In this document: positions 28,883 to 38,229 of the stretch, piece after piece
How the letters are laid out: each line of letters begins with the position of its first letter
Numbering within the stretch: the stretch's first letter is position 1
Notes under the pieces: model-generated
Told to the model about the DNA's origin: nothing
The model's input: only the letters and a program-made list of their open reading frames with translations
Databases searched by the model: none
Program-made: the position numbers and the translations under genes
DNA from: an uncultured Prochlorococcus sp.
GTDB taxonomy: Bacteria; Cyanobacteriota; Cyanobacteriia; PCC-6307; Cyanobiaceae
Reading direction: 5' to 3'
DNA: 64,000 nt
Assembly (NCBI GenBank): GCA_902538225.1
Contig: CACBEF010000004.1
Location: forward strand, 43,043-107,042

Positions 28883-29947
28883 ATGAAAAAAAAAATACCA
28901 GTTATAGTCGTTTCCGGTTTTCTTGGTTCAGGTAAAACAACTTTTCTAAGATATTTATTAAAAGAGAGTAATAAAAAATTTGGTTTAATAATTAATGAAT
29001 TTGGTGATGTTGGAATTGACGGTGATTTGATTAAAAGTTGTGATAAATGTGATGAATCTGAAGATGACTGCGTAATCGAATTAAACAATGGATGTTTATG
29101 TTGTACTGTTCAAGATGATTTTGTTCCATCAATAAAAGCTCTCCTAGAATTTAATCCTCCTATCGAATCAATAATTATTGAAACAAGTGGTTTGGCACTA
29201 CCAATTCCCTTAATTCAAGCACTTAACTGGCCTGAGATTAGGTCTTCCATCTACCTTGATGTTGTTGTTGGTATCGTTAATGGAGAATCAATGCTTAATG
29301 GTTCACCAATTAATGATTTAAATAAAATAAGAAAACAATATAATGAAACAGATAAAATTGATCACAACGCCACTATAGATGAACTTTTTCAGGAGCAACT
29401 AGAAGTTTCCGATATCGTTTTAGTCTCTAGATCAGATATCATAAATGATGATCAGTTTGACGTTGTAAAAAATAAAATTCGAGGAAGTCTAAACTCATCT
29501 ACACCAGTCCTTAAAGCCAAGAACGGCAAGATTGATTTGAACTATCTATATGATTTTAATTTTAAAAAAGAGACTTATAAAGAATTTTTAACTGAAGAAC
29601 ATGACCATAATCATGTTGAACTTGTATCAGATTCAATTAAATTAAATTATTTCCTTGAAAAAAATGACTTTGAAAAGGAGATGTCAAAAATCTTGGATGA
29701 ATTAAACATTCTTCGAATAAAAGGACGTATTTGGATACCAAACAAATCATTGCCTTTACAAATACAAATTGTTGGAAAGAAAATTAATACTTGGTTTGAA
29801 GAAGCCCCAGACAATTGTTGGAGACCAAATGATAATGCTGGGCTTGAATTAGTAATAATTTCCTTTGATAAAAAATCTATAAAAACTTTCAATAGAAAAA
29901 TTAAAGAGAAATTTAAGATTTTAAGTGAACCAAAAATAGCAAATTGA
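28883..29947 (+). CDS. CobW/COG0523-type metallochaperone GTPase
   Basis: This 354-residue G3E GTPase has Walker A GFLGSGKTT (12-20), NEFGDVGIDGD, the metal-binding CxCC motif in NNGCLCCTVQDD, Walker B-like IIIETSGLALP and the SRSDI guanine-recognition region. A short His-rich stretch EEHDHNHVE precedes the C-terminal CobW domain. The family loads zinc or cobalt into target proteins. The extra Cys stretch DKCDESEDDC before CxCC is a common COG0523 variation. It is co-directional with the pentapeptide gene; the client metal cannot be told from sequence. Confidence 0.92.
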   Translation: MKKKIPVIVVSGFLGSGKTTFLRYLLKESNKKFGLIINEFGDVGIDGDLIKSCDKCDESEDDCVIELNNGCLCCTVQDDFVPSIKALLEFNPPIESIIIETSGLALPIPLIQALNWPEIRSSIYLDVVVGIVNGESMLNGSPINDLNKIRKQYNETDKIDHNATIDELFQEQLEVSDIVLVSRSDIINDDQFDVVKNKIRGSLNSSTPVLKAKNGKIDLNYLYDFNFKKETYKEFLTEEHDHNHVELVSDSIKLNYFLEKNDFEKEMSKILDELNILRIKGRIWIPNKSLPLQIQIVGKKINTWFEEAPDNCWRPNDNAGLELVIISFDKKSIKTFNRKIKEKFKILSEPKIAN

Positions 29948-29976
29948 TTTTATAGTTACTTGCCGAGATACTTATA

Positions 29977-29988
29977 ACTGTATACAGT
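29977..29988. promoter_or_regulatory. 12-base perfect palindrome before a small zinc-finger gene
   Basis: ACTGTATACAGT is self-complementary and ends five bases before the ATG at 29994. It could be an operator or part of a -10 region (TATACAGT resembles TATAAT loosely). It is shorter than a CTG-N10-CAG LexA box. In AT-rich DNA a 12-base palindrome is not rare, so support is moderate. Confidence 0.3.
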
Positions 29989-29993
29989 CCTTA

Positions 29994-30158
29994 ATGGAAA
30001 ATTCAAAAATTGCTTTAAAGCAAATAATCTCTGACGAAGTTACATCAATTGATAAAATAAAATGTTCAAAATGTGGAGGGTCAGGAAATTTTAAAACACA
30101 TGAAAATTCAAGAAGAACTTGCTTAGTATGTTTTGGTAGAGGCTACATAAATATTTAA
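29994..30158 (+). CDS. Small DnaJ-type zinc-finger protein (54 aa)
   Basis: A 54-residue frame with ATG start encodes two DnaJ-like cysteine pairs. The first is CSKCGGSG and the second CLVCFGRG, 14 residues apart, which together can bind one zinc. Such free-standing CxxCxGxG proteins are known in cyanobacteria and plastids as partners in protein folding or assembly, for example BSD2-like factors for Rubisco. A role like that here is inference. The 47 bases before it include a palindrome. It sits between cobW (a possible zinc donor) and purS. Confidence 0.75.
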   Translation: MENSKIALKQIISDEVTSIDKIKCSKCGGSGNFKTHENSRRTCLVCFGRGYINI

Positions 30159-30257
30159 TTACGGAGAAAACCTTAAGGTAAAAAAATATTTGTTTATTAA
30201 TCAATAGTACTTTTTATTAAAATTTAAACTAATCTTCTAGTAGAAATTAATTTTTAA

Positions 30258-30512
30258 TTGGACCAATTTGCTGTAAAAGTTTTTGTAAGACTAAGACCCT
30301 CAGTTTTAGATCCGGCAGGGGAAGCTACTAAATCTGCTTCTATAAAACTTGGAGCCGAGGGAATAAAATCATTACGTATAGGAAAAATGATTGAGGTGAA
30401 AATAGAAGGTAATGGTGAAAGCGAAGTAAGAGAAAAAATTGATCTATTGTGTGATAGGTTATTCGCAAATACTGTTATTGAAGATTATGAGTATGCACTA
30501 GAAAAATTATAA
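30258..30512 (+). CDS. purS: Phosphoribosylformylglycinamidine synthase subunit PurS
   Basis: This 84-residue protein is the small bridging subunit of the three-part FGAM synthase (PurS-PurQ-PurL) in purine synthesis. It has the family beginning [16 protein letters not shown], then [15 protein letters not shown]. The start is TTG at 30258, and the upstream 99-base spacer is AT-rich with no clear riboswitch. purQ begins one base after its stop. Confidence 0.93.
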   Translation: MDQFAVKVFVRLRPSVLDPAGEATKSASIKLGAEGIKSLRIGKMIEVKIEGNGESEVREKIDLLCDRLFANTVIEDYEYALEKL

Positions 30513-30513
30513 G

Positions 30514-31179
30514 ATGGACAATTTTATTGTAGGAGTTGTTGTCTTCCCCGGTTCTAATTGTGATCGTGATGTTTCATGGGCATTGGAAGGTTGTCTAGAT
30601 ATAAGAACAAAATACTTGTGGCATGAGTCTTCAGATTTAAGTGATGTAGATGCAATAGTTTTACCGGGAGGATTTAGCTATGGTGATTATTTAAGATGCG
30701 GAGCAATTGCGAGATTCTCTCCATTAATAAATGCCTTGGATGAGTTTGTTAAAAGCGGGAAAAGAGTTTTAGGAATCTGTAATGGGTTTCAAATTTTGAC
30801 AGAATCTGGGTTTTTGCCTGGTGCTCTTGTTGCAAATAAAAATCTTAATTTTATCTGTGATGACGTTGAACTGGATATTGTTTCTTCAAAAGGAGGTTGG
30901 TTTAATATTGGAGAGGAAAAACAAACTATTAAGTTGCCAATAGCGCATGGGGAAGGAAGATATCATTGTGATTCTGATACTTTAAAAAAACTTGTAGATA
31001 ATGAATTGATCTCTTTGAGATATAAAAATAATCCTAATGGATCATCATTTGATATCGCAGGCATAACTAATGAAAAGGGAAATGTTCTAGGTTTAATGCC
31101 TCATCCAGAACGAGCATGTGACAAGACAATTGGTGGGACTGATGGTCTCTTTACATTAAAATCATTAATATTGAAATAA
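30514..31179 (+). CDS. purQ: Phosphoribosylformylglycinamidine synthase subunit PurQ
   Basis: This 221-residue class I glutamine amidotransferase subunit supplies ammonia to PurL. The nucleophile is the Cys in [11 protein letters not shown], and the His-Glu pair of the triad is in [27 protein letters not shown] and [15 protein letters not shown] are also typical. It lies one base after purS and ends at a strong terminator. purL is elsewhere. Confidence 0.97.
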   Translation: MDNFIVGVVVFPGSNCDRDVSWALEGCLDIRTKYLWHESSDLSDVDAIVLPGGFSYGDYLRCGAIARFSPLINALDEFVKSGKRVLGICNGFQILTESGFLPGALVANKNLNFICDDVELDIVSSKGGWFNIGEEKQTIKLPIAHGEGRYHCDSDTLKKLVDNELISLRYKNNPNGSSFDIAGITNEKGNVLGLMPHPERACDKTIGGTDGLFTLKSLILK

Positions 31180-31213
31180 AAAAAAAGACCCCCAATTTTG
31201 GAGGTCTTTTTTT
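31180..31213. terminator. Bidirectional rho-independent terminator between purQ and fbaA
   Basis: A run of A (31180-31186), GACC (31187-31190), one mismatch and CC (31192-31193) face GG (31200-31201), GGTC (31203-31206) and seven T (31207-31213) across a six-base AATTTT loop. The A-tract and T-tract flank the stem, so it terminates in both directions, as expected between convergent purQ and fbaA. This is the clearest terminator in the window. Confidence 0.9.
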
Positions 31214-31231
31214 GTTTGAATCCGTTATTAA

Positions 31232-32305
31232 TTAAACAGTAGCTTTTACTTTGGGATCTAAATCACCTTTAGCGTAAAGATCAGCAAAATAATTAGTGCT
31301 GTTTTGTTTGATCTTACTTGCTTGACCTTCGCACCAGAACTGCTTGTATCTGTCAAGACAAACTTGCTTCATGTATTTTCTAGCAGGTTTGTTGAAATGT
31401 CTTGGGTCAAAGTTTGCCTTGTCAGCAAATGCTGCCTCTCTAACCGCGGCAGTGAAAGCAAGTCTGTTATCGGTATCAATGTTGACTTTCCTAACTCCAT
31501 TTCTTATTCCTTCTTGAATCTCTTCAACAGGAACACCATATGTTTGAGGAATCTCACCACCATATTTGTTAATGATATCCAACCATTCCTGAGGCACTGA
31601 ACTAGATCCATGCATTACAAGATGTGTATTTGGTAGTGCTTTATGGATCTCAGCAATTCTGCTTATTGCAAGAACTTCTCCTGTTGGCTTCCTTGTGAAT
31701 TTATATGCACCATGACTCGTACCTATAGCAATTGCTAATGCATCAACTTTTGTTTTAGCAACAAAATCTGCCGCTTCTTCAGGATCAGTCAAAAGCATAT
31801 CTGTAGAAAGTTCACCTTCAAATCCATGACCATCTTCTGCCTCACCTTTTCCTGTTTCTAATGAACCTAAGCAACCTAATTCTCCTTCAACACTAACTCC
31901 AACTGAATGAGCAAAATCTACTACTTTTTTTGTAACTGCAACATTATATTCGTAACTAGCGGGTGTTTTGGCATCTGCCTCTAGAGAACCATCCATCATT
32001 ACTGATGTGAAACCATTTATTGCTGCTGAATAACATGTTGATGGCTCATTACCATGATCTTGGTGCATTACCACTGGAATATTAGGATATGTTTCTGTAG
32101 CAGCAAGGATTAGATGACGTAGGAAAATTTCTCCTGCATAATTTCTTGCCCCTCTTGAAGCTTGGAGGATTACAGGACTATCAGTTTCATATGCTGCTTC
32201 CATAATTGCTTGAACTTGCTCAAGGTTATTAACATTGAAAGCTGGAATACCGTAACCATTCTCAGCAGCGTGATCTAAAAGTAGTCTTAGTGGAACGAGG
32301 GCCAT
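31232..32305 (-). CDS. fbaA: Class II fructose-bisphosphate aldolase
   Basis: This 357-residue zinc-dependent aldolase condenses triose phosphates to fructose-1,6- and sedoheptulose-1,7-bisphosphate in the Calvin cycle. It shows [14 protein letters not shown], the zinc-site VVMHQDHGN, the [11 protein letters not shown] segment, [10 protein letters not shown] and [13 protein letters not shown]. The class I enzyme lies 148 bases upstream on the same strand. A short leader hairpin (ATGCT...AGCAT, 32322-32337) lies before the start. Confidence 0.96.
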   Translation of the reverse strand: MALVPLRLLLDHAAENGYGIPAFNVNNLEQVQAIMEAAYETDSPVILQASRGARNYAGEIFLRHLILAATETYPNIPVVMHQDHGNEPSTCYSAAINGFTSVMMDGSLEADAKTPASYEYNVAVTKKVVDFAHSVGVSVEGELGCLGSLETGKGEAEDGHGFEGELSTDMLLTDPEEAADFVAKTKVDALAIAIGTSHGAYKFTRKPTGEVLAISRIAEIHKALPNTHLVMHGSSSVPQEWLDIINKYGGEIPQTYGVPVEEIQEGIRNGVRKVNIDTDNRLAFTAAVREAAFADKANFDPRHFNKPARKYMKQVCLDRYKQFWCEGQASKIKQNSTNYFADLYAKGDLDPKVKATV

Positions 32306-32453
32306 AATTAAAATAAGTTAAATGCTATATAAAGCATATGTTTCCGAGAGTTTAGTATAAAGAGGTATCAAATGTCACGTCATTAGATATACAAAATACT
32401 AAATTAAAGAAACTAATTTTATGACCCAGAGTATATTTTTAGGATTTTTTTAG

Positions 32454-33521
32454 TTAGTAAGTGTAGCCTGCCACAAACAATTGCTCATCAGATGAAGGTT
32501 GAGATCCTGCTACATAGGCACCTTTTGAAGCTTCAGAGTTTGCCTGGGCTCTTGCTATTAATGCTTTTTGCCCCCCTTCAACGTCGCTTCCTTTCCAGGC
32601 CTTTAAGCATGAGTGCTGTAATGCTCTTCCATAGGAGAATGAAACATTCCATAAACCTTTCCTGTAAAGAGTGTTCATATTATTTAAATAGACAGAAGCA
32701 GCTTCTTCGCTTAACCCTCCTGATAAGAAAACTATTCCAGGAACAGATGCAGGAACGCACCTTTCCATAGTTCTTATTGTCATTTCAGCAACTTTCATAG
32801 GATTAGCCTTTGTTGGACAATCTGCTCCATTAACAGTCATAGAAGGTTTTAATAGAGTTCCCTCTAGAAAAACTCCATTTGCTTGGCAGGCAATATAAAC
32901 CTGTTTTATTACCTCTTCTTGGACTTCAGCAGTTTTTTCAATAGTATGGCCGCCGTCCATTAAGATTTCAGGTTCAATAATTGGTACCAAACCAGATTCT
33001 TGAACGGATCTTGCATACCTTGCTAATCCCCAGGCATTCTCTTGAATTGATAGTTTTGAAGGACAACCATCATTTGTAATTTGCAGAACTGCTCTCCACT
33101 TTGCAAATCTTGCACCTTGTTCATAATATTTTGCTGCTCTTTCAACTAACCCATCTAGGCCAGAGCAAAAAGTTTCTACATCTCCTCCTCCAGGAAGTGG
33201 ATTAAGACCTTTATCGACCTTTATTCCTGGAATAATACCTAAATCATTTAGTTTCTTAACCATTGACTCACCATCTTGGTGATTCTGATAAAGAGTTTCT
33301 TCGAAGAGGATTGCACCACTTATATACTTCCCAAGACCTTCTGTAGTAAAAAGCATTCCTCTATATGCCTTCCTATTGTCTTCAGTATTCTCAACGCCAA
33401 TTCCAGCAAGTCTTTTACCTACTGTTTTAGTGGATTCATCTACCGCTAATATACCTTTCCCTTTAGAAGCTAGTAATAGAGCATTCTCTTTAAGCTCATT
33501 TTTGTAATAATTTAAAGCCAT
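32454..33521 (-). CDS. fda: Class I fructose-bisphosphate aldolase
   Basis: This 355-residue Schiff-base aldolase has GKGILAVDEST near the N-terminus, IIEPEILMDG, the Schiff-base lysine region EGTLLKPSM, and LSGGLSEEAASVYLNN and SFSYGRALQHS for phosphate binding. It is a eukaryote-like class I enzyme of normal length. Having both aldolase classes side by side allows metal-independent catalysis under low divalent metal or oxidative conditions; that reason is inference. Confidence 0.95.
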   Translation of the reverse strand: MALNYYKNELKENALLLASKGKGILAVDESTKTVGKRLAGIGVENTEDNRKAYRGMLFTTEGLGKYISGAILFEETLYQNHQDGESMVKKLNDLGIIPGIKVDKGLNPLPGGGDVETFCSGLDGLVERAAKYYEQGARFAKWRAVLQITNDGCPSKLSIQENAWGLARYARSVQESGLVPIIEPEILMDGGHTIEKTAEVQEEVIKQVYIACQANGVFLEGTLLKPSMTVNGADCPTKANPMKVAEMTIRTMERCVPASVPGIVFLSGGLSEEAASVYLNNMNTLYRKGLWNVSFSYGRALQHSCLKAWKGSDVEGGQKALIARAQANSEASKGAYVAGSQPSSDEQLFVAGYTY

Positions 33522-33624
33522 TCTTTAATAATTCAGTTCAATTGATTTTTCCAGAATATGAAAAAAAAATAAAATCAATCCAATACTTTTTCGGGTGATA
33601 ATTGCTACTTATAGATGTATAGCT

Positions 33625-34722
33625 TTAAATTTTGATTCTTAATCCGCTTTTCGAAGATTCTCTTATAGCTTCGCAAACTTTATGACTCGCAAGTCCCTCG
33701 CATAATCCTGGAATGATAGGTGTTTGATTAAAAATACTCTCAGCCCATAAATTTTGAATTCTTATAACTGGAGCTATTCTTCCATCAGTCCATGTTTTTT
33801 CAAAATTAAATCTTGAATCTGCAGTTAGATTTTGTATTTTATTTTCATTGTTTGAATATTTTAAATTAAAACCATGGACGTAATCTTTTTGGTTCTCGCT
33901 TTTAAGAATAAGTGAACCTTCGCTTCCATATATTTCTAAACTAAAACCTCTACCATTTTTAGAAATCGATGATAGAGATACCTGACATGGAATAAGATTG
34001 GAGCTATAGTTTGATATTTCTATATTAGCCAGACATACATCCTCGCTAGTAACATCATTAAAATCAGATGAATTAGCTAAAGGTCTTTTTTTGATTGATG
34101 TTGCTAACTTGCCAGATACATTTATTGATTCTCCAAAAAACCAATTCAACATGTCGAATGCATGAGTACCTAAGGCGCCAATAACTCCTCCACCTTTTTC
34201 TTCCAAAGAATACCAATTCCAAGCTCTTTTAGGGTCGGATCTGCTACCCATTAACCAATCTAATTTGACTAAATATATTTCTCCTAAAATATTTTCATCA
34301 ATAAGTTTTTTTGTCTGAAGAAAAAGGGGTACCGCTCTATATTCGAAATCAACACATACGCTTAAGTTATTAATCAAAGATATCCTCTGAAGCTCTTCTA
34401 TTTCAGAGGACGATATTGAAACAGGTTTTTCTAATAGCAAATTTTTATTATTCTCAAGAGCTTGTTTTGCTAATTTAAATCTTGATTCAGGAGGAGTAGC
34501 AATAATAATCCCATCAATTTCTTGAGATTTAACTAAGTCTTCCCAATCATGAAAAAATTCTAATCCAGTTTCTTTTTCTAGATTTGATTGTTGGTTTTTA
34601 TCATAATGATAAATAGCAACAGGCGTTAAATAATTCGACTCTTTTAACGCTTCTAAATGTACTTTTTTACCAAACCCTAGTCCAGCGATTGCTATTTTTA
34701 ATTTTTTATTTTTAGAATTCAT
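33625..34722 (-). CDS. Gfo/Idh/MocA-family oxidoreductase
   Basis: This protein of about 365 residues has an N-terminal NAD(P)-binding fold with KIAIAGLGFGKKVHLEAL. It then has the family motif LLEKPVS containing the catalytic Lys, and a C-terminal alpha/beta domain with GGGVIGALGTHAFDMLNWFFG. Start choice: an earlier in-frame codon at 34752 adds ten residues, but ATG at 34722 puts the Rossmann strand at the usual distance. Substrate is a sugar or a related polyol, not specified by sequence. The gene upstream ends two bases away, so co-transcription is likely. Confidence 0.88.
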   Translation of the reverse strand: MNSKNKKLKIAIAGLGFGKKVHLEALKESNYLTPVAIYHYDKNQQSNLEKETGLEFFHDWEDLVKSQEIDGIIIATPPESRFKLAKQALENNKNLLLEKPVSISSSEIEELQRISLINNLSVCVDFEYRAVPLFLQTKKLIDENILGEIYLVKLDWLMGSRSDPKRAWNWYSLEEKGGGVIGALGTHAFDMLNWFFGESINVSGKLATSIKKRPLANSSDFNDVTSEDVCLANIEISNYSSNLIPCQVSLSSISKNGRGFSLEIYGSEGSLILKSENQKDYVHGFNLKYSNNENKIQNLTADSRFNFEKTWTDGRIAPVIRIQNLWAESIFNQTPIIPGLCEGLASHKVCEAIRESSKSGLRIKI

Positions 34723-34724
34723 AA

Positions 34725-35117
34725 TTATCCATTTATAAACTCTGAACAGCAATTTTCAATAATTACATCTATTAGTTCATCATTATTAGAAGTTTGCCAT
34801 TTTGAATTGAATTGAGGTATTCCATTTATGGAAGTATCTTTAAACTTTTTTTCATCGCAATTAATTCTCATTACATAAAGTGATAACTCTCCATCATCAT
34901 CAGAATTAATTGGATTTTTGAAGAACTTTGTTAAGACACTTATTTCACCATTCGGAAGCGACTTAATACTGCCTTTATCAAGCCATTCTTTCCCTTCATT
35001 ATTCTCTTTTAGTAGGACCCAGTCAACATTTCCTATCCCATAAGAATATGGCGCAAAATTTAAAATAAAAAATAAAAGGCTTAAAGAAAAATAAAAGATA
35101 TTTGAAATAATTCTCAT
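34725..35117 (-). CDS. Secreted hypothetical protein (130 aa)
   Basis: The N-terminal signal peptide has a hydrophobic core about residues 5-22 (FYFSLSLLFFILNFAPYSYG), and the remainder is polar. It contains ISVLTKFFKNP and LYVMRINCDEKKF-like beta strands and three Cys (one in INCDE, two adjacent in ENCCSEF). The pattern resembles surface-adhesion-like small periplasmic proteins of cyanobacteria, but I do not recognise a family. ATG at 35117 is preferred over a codon at 35138 that would overlap accD. It is likely transcribed with accD. Confidence 0.7.
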   Translation of the reverse strand: MRIISNIFYFSLSLLFFILNFAPYSYGIGNVDWVLLKENNEGKEWLDKGSIKSLPNGEISVLTKFFKNPINSDDDGELSLYVMRINCDEKKFKDTSINGIPQFNSKWQTSNNDELIDVIIENCCSEFING

Positions 35118-35118
35118 T

Positions 35119-36000
35119 TTATATATTTGCTTTTGCAAGTTCTTTTACACCATGAATTTTTAAAATTTTAGTCAGAGTATCCTTGAGATCTTTCCTTTTA
35201 ACTATTACATCAACAAAACCATGCTCAAGCAGATATTCAGCTGTTTGAAAATTATCGGGTAATTTTTCTCTTAATGTTTGTTCTATAACCCTTCTTCCAG
35301 CAAATCCAATAAGAGCTTTAGGTTCCGCCAAAATTAAATCACCTAACATTGCAAAGCTTGCTGTTACCCCCCCAGTGGTTGGATGAGTTAATAAGGGCAT
35401 ATAAAGAAGATTTTTCTCTTTATGTTTTTTTAGTGCTCCAGATATTTTTGCCATTTGCATGAGACTTAACATGCCTTCTTGCATCCTTGCTCCTCCTGAT
35501 GCGCAAACAATAAGAATTGGAAAATTTTCTAAAGTTGCTCTCTCAATTATCCTTGTAATTTTTTCACCAACTACTGAACCCATGGATCCTCCCATAAATC
35601 TAAAATCCATAACAGCTAATGCTAAAGGCATTGAATTTACAGAACAGATACCTGTTACGACTCCATCTCTTAAACCTGTGCCTGCTTGACTTTCTTTAAT
35701 TCGATCAGCATATGATCTTCTATCTTTAAAACCTAAAGGATCTGTAGGACTTAGTGAACTATCAAACTCTTCGAATGAATTTTTGTCAGCAATTATATTT
35801 ATCCTTTCATCGCTATTAATCCTATTGTGGTGTCCACAATTACTACAAACATTGAAATTTGAAATTAGGTCTTTTCTATAGGCTACTTGCGAACATTCTG
35901 AACATTTAACCCACAAACCATCTCCCTCATCAGTATCTTGCGAAACTTTCCCAACAAATTGATCTTTACGCCTCGCGGCAAACCAGTCGATTAATGACAC
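35119..36000 (-). CDS. accD: Acetyl-CoA carboxylase carboxyltransferase subunit beta
   Basis: This 293-residue beta subunit of the carboxyltransferase half of acetyl-CoA carboxylase starts fatty acid synthesis. The N-terminal zinc ribbon is [11 protein letters not shown]...CSNCGHH (two CxxC pairs 15 residues apart). Then come [33 protein letters not shown] and [18 protein letters not shown]. The start is GTG at 36000. The next gene starts two bases after its stop. Confidence 0.97.
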   Translation of the reverse strand: MSLIDWFAARRKDQFVGKVSQDTDEGDGLWVKCSECSQVAYRKDLISNFNVCSNCGHHNRINSDERINIIADKNSFEEFDSSLSPTDPLGFKDRRSYADRIKESQAGTGLRDGVVTGICSVNSMPLALAVMDFRFMGGSMGSVVGEKITRIIERATLENFPILIVCASGGARMQEGMLSLMQMAKISGALKKHKEKNLLYMPLLTHPTTGGVTASFAMLGDLILAEPKALIGFAGRRVIEQTLREKLPDNFQTAEYLLEHGFVDVIVKRKDLKDTLTKILKIHGVKELAKANI

Positions 36001-36141
36001 AATGTTTCCTGTTTTTTCTATTTAAATCTAAATAAGGTACTTTTATCAAGAAAGATATATAAATATTTGAGATCCTCTAGATTAAAAACTCCTCAAAATA
36101 AAAAAATATAATGATTTGAGTTGATAATCAAAAATTAATTA

Positions 36142-37038
36142 TTATTTATTTTTTTCCTCAATCATTTTATGAATTATTGGAGTGAGAATTAGCTCCATTG
36201 CAAAACCCATTTTTCCTCCATTTACAACGATACTTGTTGGACTTGACATAAATGAATCGTTAATCATTCCAAGCAAGTATTGAAAATCAATCCCCCATTT
36301 CTCTCTTGCCCCTTTTCTGAAATGTATTATCACAAAGCTCTCATCAGGAGTTGGGATATTCCTGCATATGAAAGGATTAGAAGTGTCAATTGTGGGAATT
36401 CTTTGAAAATTTATATCGGTTTTGCTGAATTGTGGGCAAATGTGATTTATATAATCAGGCATTCTTCTCAATATAGTATCCACAATGGTTTCCGCTGAGT
36501 AACCTCTTTCTGCGTTATCTCTATGGATTTTTTGAATCCATTCTAAATTTGTTATCGGAACAACACCAACAAGTAAATCAGCATAAGATGCCACATTGTA
36601 TCCATCACCTTCTACCCCGCCATGCAAACCTTCATAAAAAAGTACGTCTGTTCCCTCAGGAATATCTTCCCATGGAGTAAATTGCCCAGGTTCTAAGAAT
36701 GTACCAAGTCTTGTATTATGTTCTTCTGCTTCTTCAAGACTATGAAGATAATATCTTTTCTTTCCTCCTCCAGTTTCACCATAGATTTTAAAAAGTTCTT
36801 CTAACTTGTCAAAAAGATTAGCCTCTGGACCAAAATGTGAAAAATTTTCACCTTTTGAAAGAGCGTCTGCCATAGCTTTTTTCATATGCATTCTTTCAAA
36901 TCTGTGGTAACTATCACCTTCTACAACTGCGGGGACAATATCTTCTCTGGCAAAAATATGCTCAAAGGCTCTTTTTACTGTACTTGTTCCTGCTCCTGAA
37001 GATCCTGTTACAGCGACTACTGGATGACGTTTTGACAT
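36142..37038 (-). CDS. prk: Phosphoribulokinase, proteobacterial (class I) type
   Basis: This 298-residue kinase makes ribulose-1,5-bisphosphate for Rubisco. The P-loop is TGSSGAGTST (11-20); then EGDSYHRFERMHMK, FSHFGPEANLFDKLEELF, LFYEGLHGG and NLEWIQKIHRDNAERGYS follow. These features match the octameric proteobacterial PRK more than the plant and beta-cyanobacterial type. Only two Cys are present (HICPQF and FICRN), and the thioredoxin-regulated Cys pair in and near the P-loop of plant PRK is absent. Control through CP12/thioredoxin should therefore differ. Confidence 0.95.
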   Translation of the reverse strand: MSKRHPVVAVTGSSGAGTSTVKRAFEHIFAREDIVPAVVEGDSYHRFERMHMKKAMADALSKGENFSHFGPEANLFDKLEELFKIYGETGGGKKRYYLHSLEEAEEHNTRLGTFLEPGQFTPWEDIPEGTDVLFYEGLHGGVEGDGYNVASYADLLVGVVPITNLEWIQKIHRDNAERGYSAETIVDTILRRMPDYINHICPQFSKTDINFQRIPTIDTSNPFICRNIPTPDESFVIIHFRKGAREKWGIDFQYLLGMINDSFMSSPTSIVVNGGKMGFAMELILTPIIHKMIEEKNK

Positions 37039-37127
37039 TTTTTAAAAACAATATCTAATGATTCTGACAGGTCATATGCCAACTTTATGTTTTACTTAAA
37101 AATATTTTTTTATTTATTAATTTTTTT

Positions 37128-38201
37128 TTAAATTTCATCCATTATTTTATCTCCTATTTCACTGCAAGATAAAACTTCAGAAGACCCATCAGCTAAATCT
37201 GCTGTTCTAAATCCTTTTGATAAAACTTTATCAATGGCACTTTCTAAATTTTTTGCAGCTTCTTCTTCATTTAATCCAATTTTTAACATCATGGAAGCAG
37301 ATAAAAGCATTGCTATAGGATTCGCTATGTTTTTACCAGCTATATCAGGAGCAGAACCATGAACAGGTTCAAAAACTCCTGGCCCATTATTGTTTAGAGA
37401 AGCAGATGGAAGCATACCAATAGAGCCGGTTAACATTGCGGCTAAATCGCTTAATATATCTCCAAATAAATTACTAGTTAAAATTACATCAAATTGACCA
37501 GGATCTCTAACTAATTGCATTGCTGCATTATCAACGTACATATTGCTTAGAGATATATTTTTATCTTTTGAGGTGATATTTAAAACTGTATCTCTCCACA
37601 ATTGACTCACCTCAAGAACGTTTGATTTATCAACAGAACATATTTTTTTATTTCTTTGCTTAGCAATTTTTATCGCTATTTCAGTTATTCTCTCTATTTC
37701 GGCCGAATCATAAACCATCGTATTAAAAGCTTTTGCGATTTTTGTATTTGTTATATGTCCTCTTGGTTTTCCAAAATAAATTCCCCCTATTAATTCTCTA
37801 ATAACAATAAGATCTACATTTTCAACGACTTCTTTTTTTAATGTACTTGCATCTAAAAGAGATTTTCTTATTTTGACAGGTCTGATATTTGCGAAAAGGT
37901 TTAGGGCAGATCTTAACTTTAGTAACCCACTTTCTGGCCTTAATTCTCTTTCAAGAGAGTCATATTTAATATCTCCAACACATGCTAAAAGTACAGCATC
38001 ACTTTTTTTACATTGATCTAGTGTCTCATCTGGAGCAGGAGTGCCATATTTTTCATAAGCTATCCCTCCAAATAATTTTTCAATAATCTCAATATCGAAA
38101 TTTTGATTTTTTGAAAGCTTTTTTAAAACTTTTTTTGAAACTTCTGAAATCTCTGGTCCAATTCCATCTCCTGACAATAAAACAATCTTATATTTCTTCA
38201 T
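37128..38201 (-). CDS. leuB: 3-isopropylmalate dehydrogenase
   Basis: This 357-residue enzyme carries out oxidative decarboxylation of 3-isopropylmalate in leucine synthesis. It has YKIVLLSGDGIGPEI at the start, LIVIRELIGGIYFGKPRG, the metal-site SNLFGDILSDLAAML and the NAD-site GVFEPVHGSAPDIAGK. The N-terminus ATG at 38201 follows lpxD by 28 bases. It is the last gene of the long minus-strand run. Confidence 0.96.
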   Translation of the reverse strand: MKKYKIVLLSGDGIGPEISEVSKKVLKKLSKNQNFDIEIIEKLFGGIAYEKYGTPAPDETLDQCKKSDAVLLACVGDIKYDSLERELRPESGLLKLRSALNLFANIRPVKIRKSLLDASTLKKEVVENVDLIVIRELIGGIYFGKPRGHITNTKIAKAFNTMVYDSAEIERITEIAIKIAKQRNKKICSVDKSNVLEVSQLWRDTVLNITSKDKNISLSNMYVDNAAMQLVRDPGQFDVILTSNLFGDILSDLAAMLTGSIGMLPSASLNNNGPGVFEPVHGSAPDIAGKNIANPIAMLLSASMMLKIGLNEEEAAKNLESAIDKVLSKGFRTADLADGSSEVLSCSEIGDKIMDEI

Positions 38202-38229
38202 TTAAATTTTTGTTTAATAGAACAATAAA

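Noticed and set aside
30159..30257. Purine riboswitch before purS
   Set aside because: The 99-base spacer is AT-rich with no conserved purine-riboswitch core or strong stems visible.
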